Shown piece after piece: positions 5,123-6,580 of a stretch of DNA of 6,580 nucleotides. The stretch is from Verrucomicrobiota bacterium. Its GTDB lineage: Bacteria > Verrucomicrobiota > Verrucomicrobiia > Limisphaerales > JAFMIX01. The stretch is taken from NCBI GenBank assembly GCA_026397895.1, contig JAPLTZ010000476.1, positions 1,643-8,222 on the forward strand, given 5' to 3'. The position numbers and the translations under genes were made by a program. Position 1 is the stretch's first letter, and each line of letters opens with the position of its first letter. Below the pieces are notes generated by a model. That model had not been told where the DNA came from. It searched no databases and worked only from the letters and a program-made list of their open reading frames with translations.

Positions 5123-6580
5123 GGATTTCAAATTGACCAAGTATACTACGTTTGATCCAGAGGTACCAAAAACAGTAGAATACCGAAGCATAAAGTTACC
5201 CTACAAATTTGAAGAAAAGCCCAAGGTATTGATCATTGTAGATGCAATGCCACATGAGTACGAGACTGGATTATTGCATACCGGTATATCAGCAGAGTTA
5301 TTTGCATCTTGTATCAAGGAAGCAAAAAGGCAGTATCCCAAGTTAAAAACACTCCATGACTACGATTACCTGTTTATAAACTTCAACTGTACTGTTGATC
5401 CAAAAGTCAATATTGGACGGATATATCAAATACTCCAAAAGGTAAGGTTTGAGCATATTTGGGTATTTTCAGCTTCATGTTACAAAGAGTTGAAATCCAA
5501 AATCCTACCTCCTTACAATCAGATTGAGTACATGAGTTCCTTTGGTATTCCAATTGAGTTTGACATTGATACTGTAAAGTACAAGGGGTTCAACAATCCT
5601 GGCATTGACAGATTGTTTGAGTTTACCTACGGTGAACGGGGCGGAAATCCATATTTGATTGGATACTTCATTAGGTGTTTAGCCAATACCCTTCATGGTG
5701 ACCGTATATGGAGATCAATAGTTGATCATTCAAAGATTAAGTCTGTGTACATTGATACCATAGACAAATTTGACAGAATGATCAGATACCTAAAAAAGTT
5801 CAAACATGCGGCAATTGACACAGAGACGGATGGTATAGAAAAAGTCCAGGTTAAAATGGTATCTATCCAGTTTTCCGTTACTCCAAACTTAGGATTCTTT
5901 GTACCATTTTATCACTTTGATACACCATTTGATGCAGAAGAACTTCAGTACATAAAAGAGCAGTTGAACGAATATCTAGATACACTGGAATTGGCAATAT
6001 TTTTCAATACTAATTTCGATTTGAATGTGATTCGTGTCAACCTTGAAAGAACGGGATTTTTGTTCGATACCTATGATATTGCAGATGCAGAGTATGCAAT
6101 GGATGAAAATTTAACTCTCTTGAAGGAATTGGTAGGACAGCGGCCTGGATACTATAGACTTGGTAATGTAGCCATTCAGTATGGATTTTTGGGGTATATT
6201 GAAGGAAAGTTCAAAAAGGAAGACCGTGCCTTTATCAAGGATGTCAGACTGACAGCAGATGTGATACGGTATGGAAACTATGATGTGTGTTCTTTGATTG
6301 CATTGAAAGACATGCAAATGAAGCGTGCATCATATTTTAAATATGATAAATTTTACAACCTTGTGACGAAGCAGTTGTCAGGAACCCAAAAAGCATTTTC
6401 AGAAATGAACAATACAGGTATGCTGATAGACAAGGCCTACCTATGGAGCTTGGACTCCACAGAGTCTATTTTCAAAATAGAACTCAAACAAAATGAAGAT
6501 TTTTTAATGAGTCTTCCAGAGATAAAAGATGCAGAAGTTTTAATCCGTGCCAAGTCCAAAATGCCCAATCAAGGTTTGTT
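5088..6580 (+). CDS. Family A DNA polymerase with UDG-like N-terminus, 3' partial
   Basis: The frame is open from ATG 5088 to the window end, about 497 codons. Residues 47-72 read VLIIVDAMPHEYETG then LLHTGISAELF, followed by LFINFNC (95-101), WVFSAS (125-130) and NPYLIGYF (187-194). This order resembles family 4 uracil-DNA glycosylases, whose relation to the SPO1 DNA polymerase N-terminus is established. Next comes a 3'-5' exonuclease: Exo I AIDTETDG (D244, E246), Exo II NTNFD (N307, D311), DENLTLLKELVG, and Exo III YGNYD (Y395, D399). All proofreading residues are present. From about residue 425, KAFSEMNNTGMLIDKAYL begins the polymerase domain; motifs A-C lie beyond the window. The start is uncertain: ATG 5088 or 5091 gives a 35- or 32-nt overlap without SD, while TTG 5133 has AAGGA 7 nt upstream. 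Confidence 0.93.
   Translation, partial: MMSFLVSRQDAKDFKLTKYTTFDPEVPKTVEYRSIKLPYKFEEKPKVLIIVDAMPHEYETGLLHTGISAELFASCIKEAKRQYPKLKTLHDYDYLFINFNCTVDPKVNIGRIYQILQKVRFEHIWVFSASCYKELKSKILPPYNQIEYMSSFGIPIEFDIDTVKYKGFNNPGIDRLFEFTYGERGGNPYLIGYFIRCLANTLHGDRIWRSIVDHSKIKSVYIDTIDKFDRMIRYLKKFKHAAIDTETDGIEKVQVKMVSIQFSVTPNLGFFVPFYHFDTPFDAEELQYIKEQLNEYLDTLELAIFFNTNFDLNVIRVNLERTGFLFDTYDIADAEYAMDENLTLLKELVGQRPGYYRLGNVAIQYGFLGYIEGKFKKEDRAFIKDVRLTADVIRYGNYDVCSLIALKDMQMKRASYFKYDKFYNLVTKQLSGTQKAFSEMNNTGMLIDKAYLWSLDSTESIFKIELKQNEDFLMSLPEIKDAEVLIRAKSKMPNQGL
5121..5125 (+). promoter_or_regulatory. SD-like site for an alternative TTG polymerase start
   Basis: AAGGA, overlapping the stop codon of the ParB-like gene, stands 7 nt before TTG 5133, which is in the polymerase frame. 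The ATGs at 5088 and 5091 have no SD within reach. If this site is used, the polymerase begins MTKYTTFDPEVPK and the two genes do not overlap. Confidence 0.45.

Noticed and set aside
6111..6317. Minus-strand ORF of 68 codons
   Set aside because: It is antisense to the exonuclease domain of the polymerase, which shows conserved motifs across the same bases.
1..6580. tRNA genes, rho-independent terminators, CRISPR repeats, insertion sequences, attachment sites
   Set aside because: I found no cloverleaf, no GC-rich stem followed by a T-run, no spaced repeats and no transposase. The junctions are too tight for terminators.

Overview
The window looks like part of the genome of a double-stranded DNA bacteriophage, probably a large lytic one. 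All convincing genes lie on the + strand and are packed end to end: three junctions overlap by 1-14 nt, one pair abuts exactly, and the last junction overlaps by 35 nt if the first ATG is used. The DNA is AT-rich. Shine-Dalgarno sites of the AGGAG/AAGGA type precede most genes. Gene content is a replication/recombination set mixed with small unknown proteins. No integrase, structural gene, tRNA, CRISPR array or insertion sequence is visible. The host cannot be read from the sequence; the strong SD sites fit a Firmicutes-type host but do not prove it.

Layout. 1-353: 3' part of an unrecognised helical protein. 340-918: calcineurin-like metallophosphoesterase. 919-1018: the only real gap, with a possible promoter and a doubtful 27-codon ORF. 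1019-1180: a 53-aa acidic/basic microprotein. 1181-2698: SF2 helicase with an N-terminal Cys4 zinc-ribbon-like segment. It follows the microprotein directly, in the same frame, across a TAG stop. 2717-3346: a 209-aa protein that reads like a P-loop/AAA+ helicase-loader fold without a Walker A lysine. 3346-3807 and 3810-4562: two unknown beta-rich proteins. 4559-5122: small ParB/sulfiredoxin-fold protein (DGIHR motif). 5088-end: family A DNA polymerase, running off the window. It has an N-terminal domain resembling the uracil-DNA-glycosylase-like domain of the SPO1 polymerase, then a complete 3'-5' exonuclease domain, then the start of the polymerase domain.

Together the genes suggest a replisome operon: polymerase with proofreading and a possible base-recognition domain, a branch-migration or unwinding helicase, a putative helicase-loader-like partner, a ParB-like protein and a phosphoesterase. 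The unknown genes inside this tightly coupled run are good candidates for replisome accessory factors. The most notable points are the UDG-like polymerase N-terminus, the degenerate helicase motif VI, the in-frame amber junction between microprotein and helicase, the Walker-less loader-like protein, and a marked excess of the palindrome GTAC.
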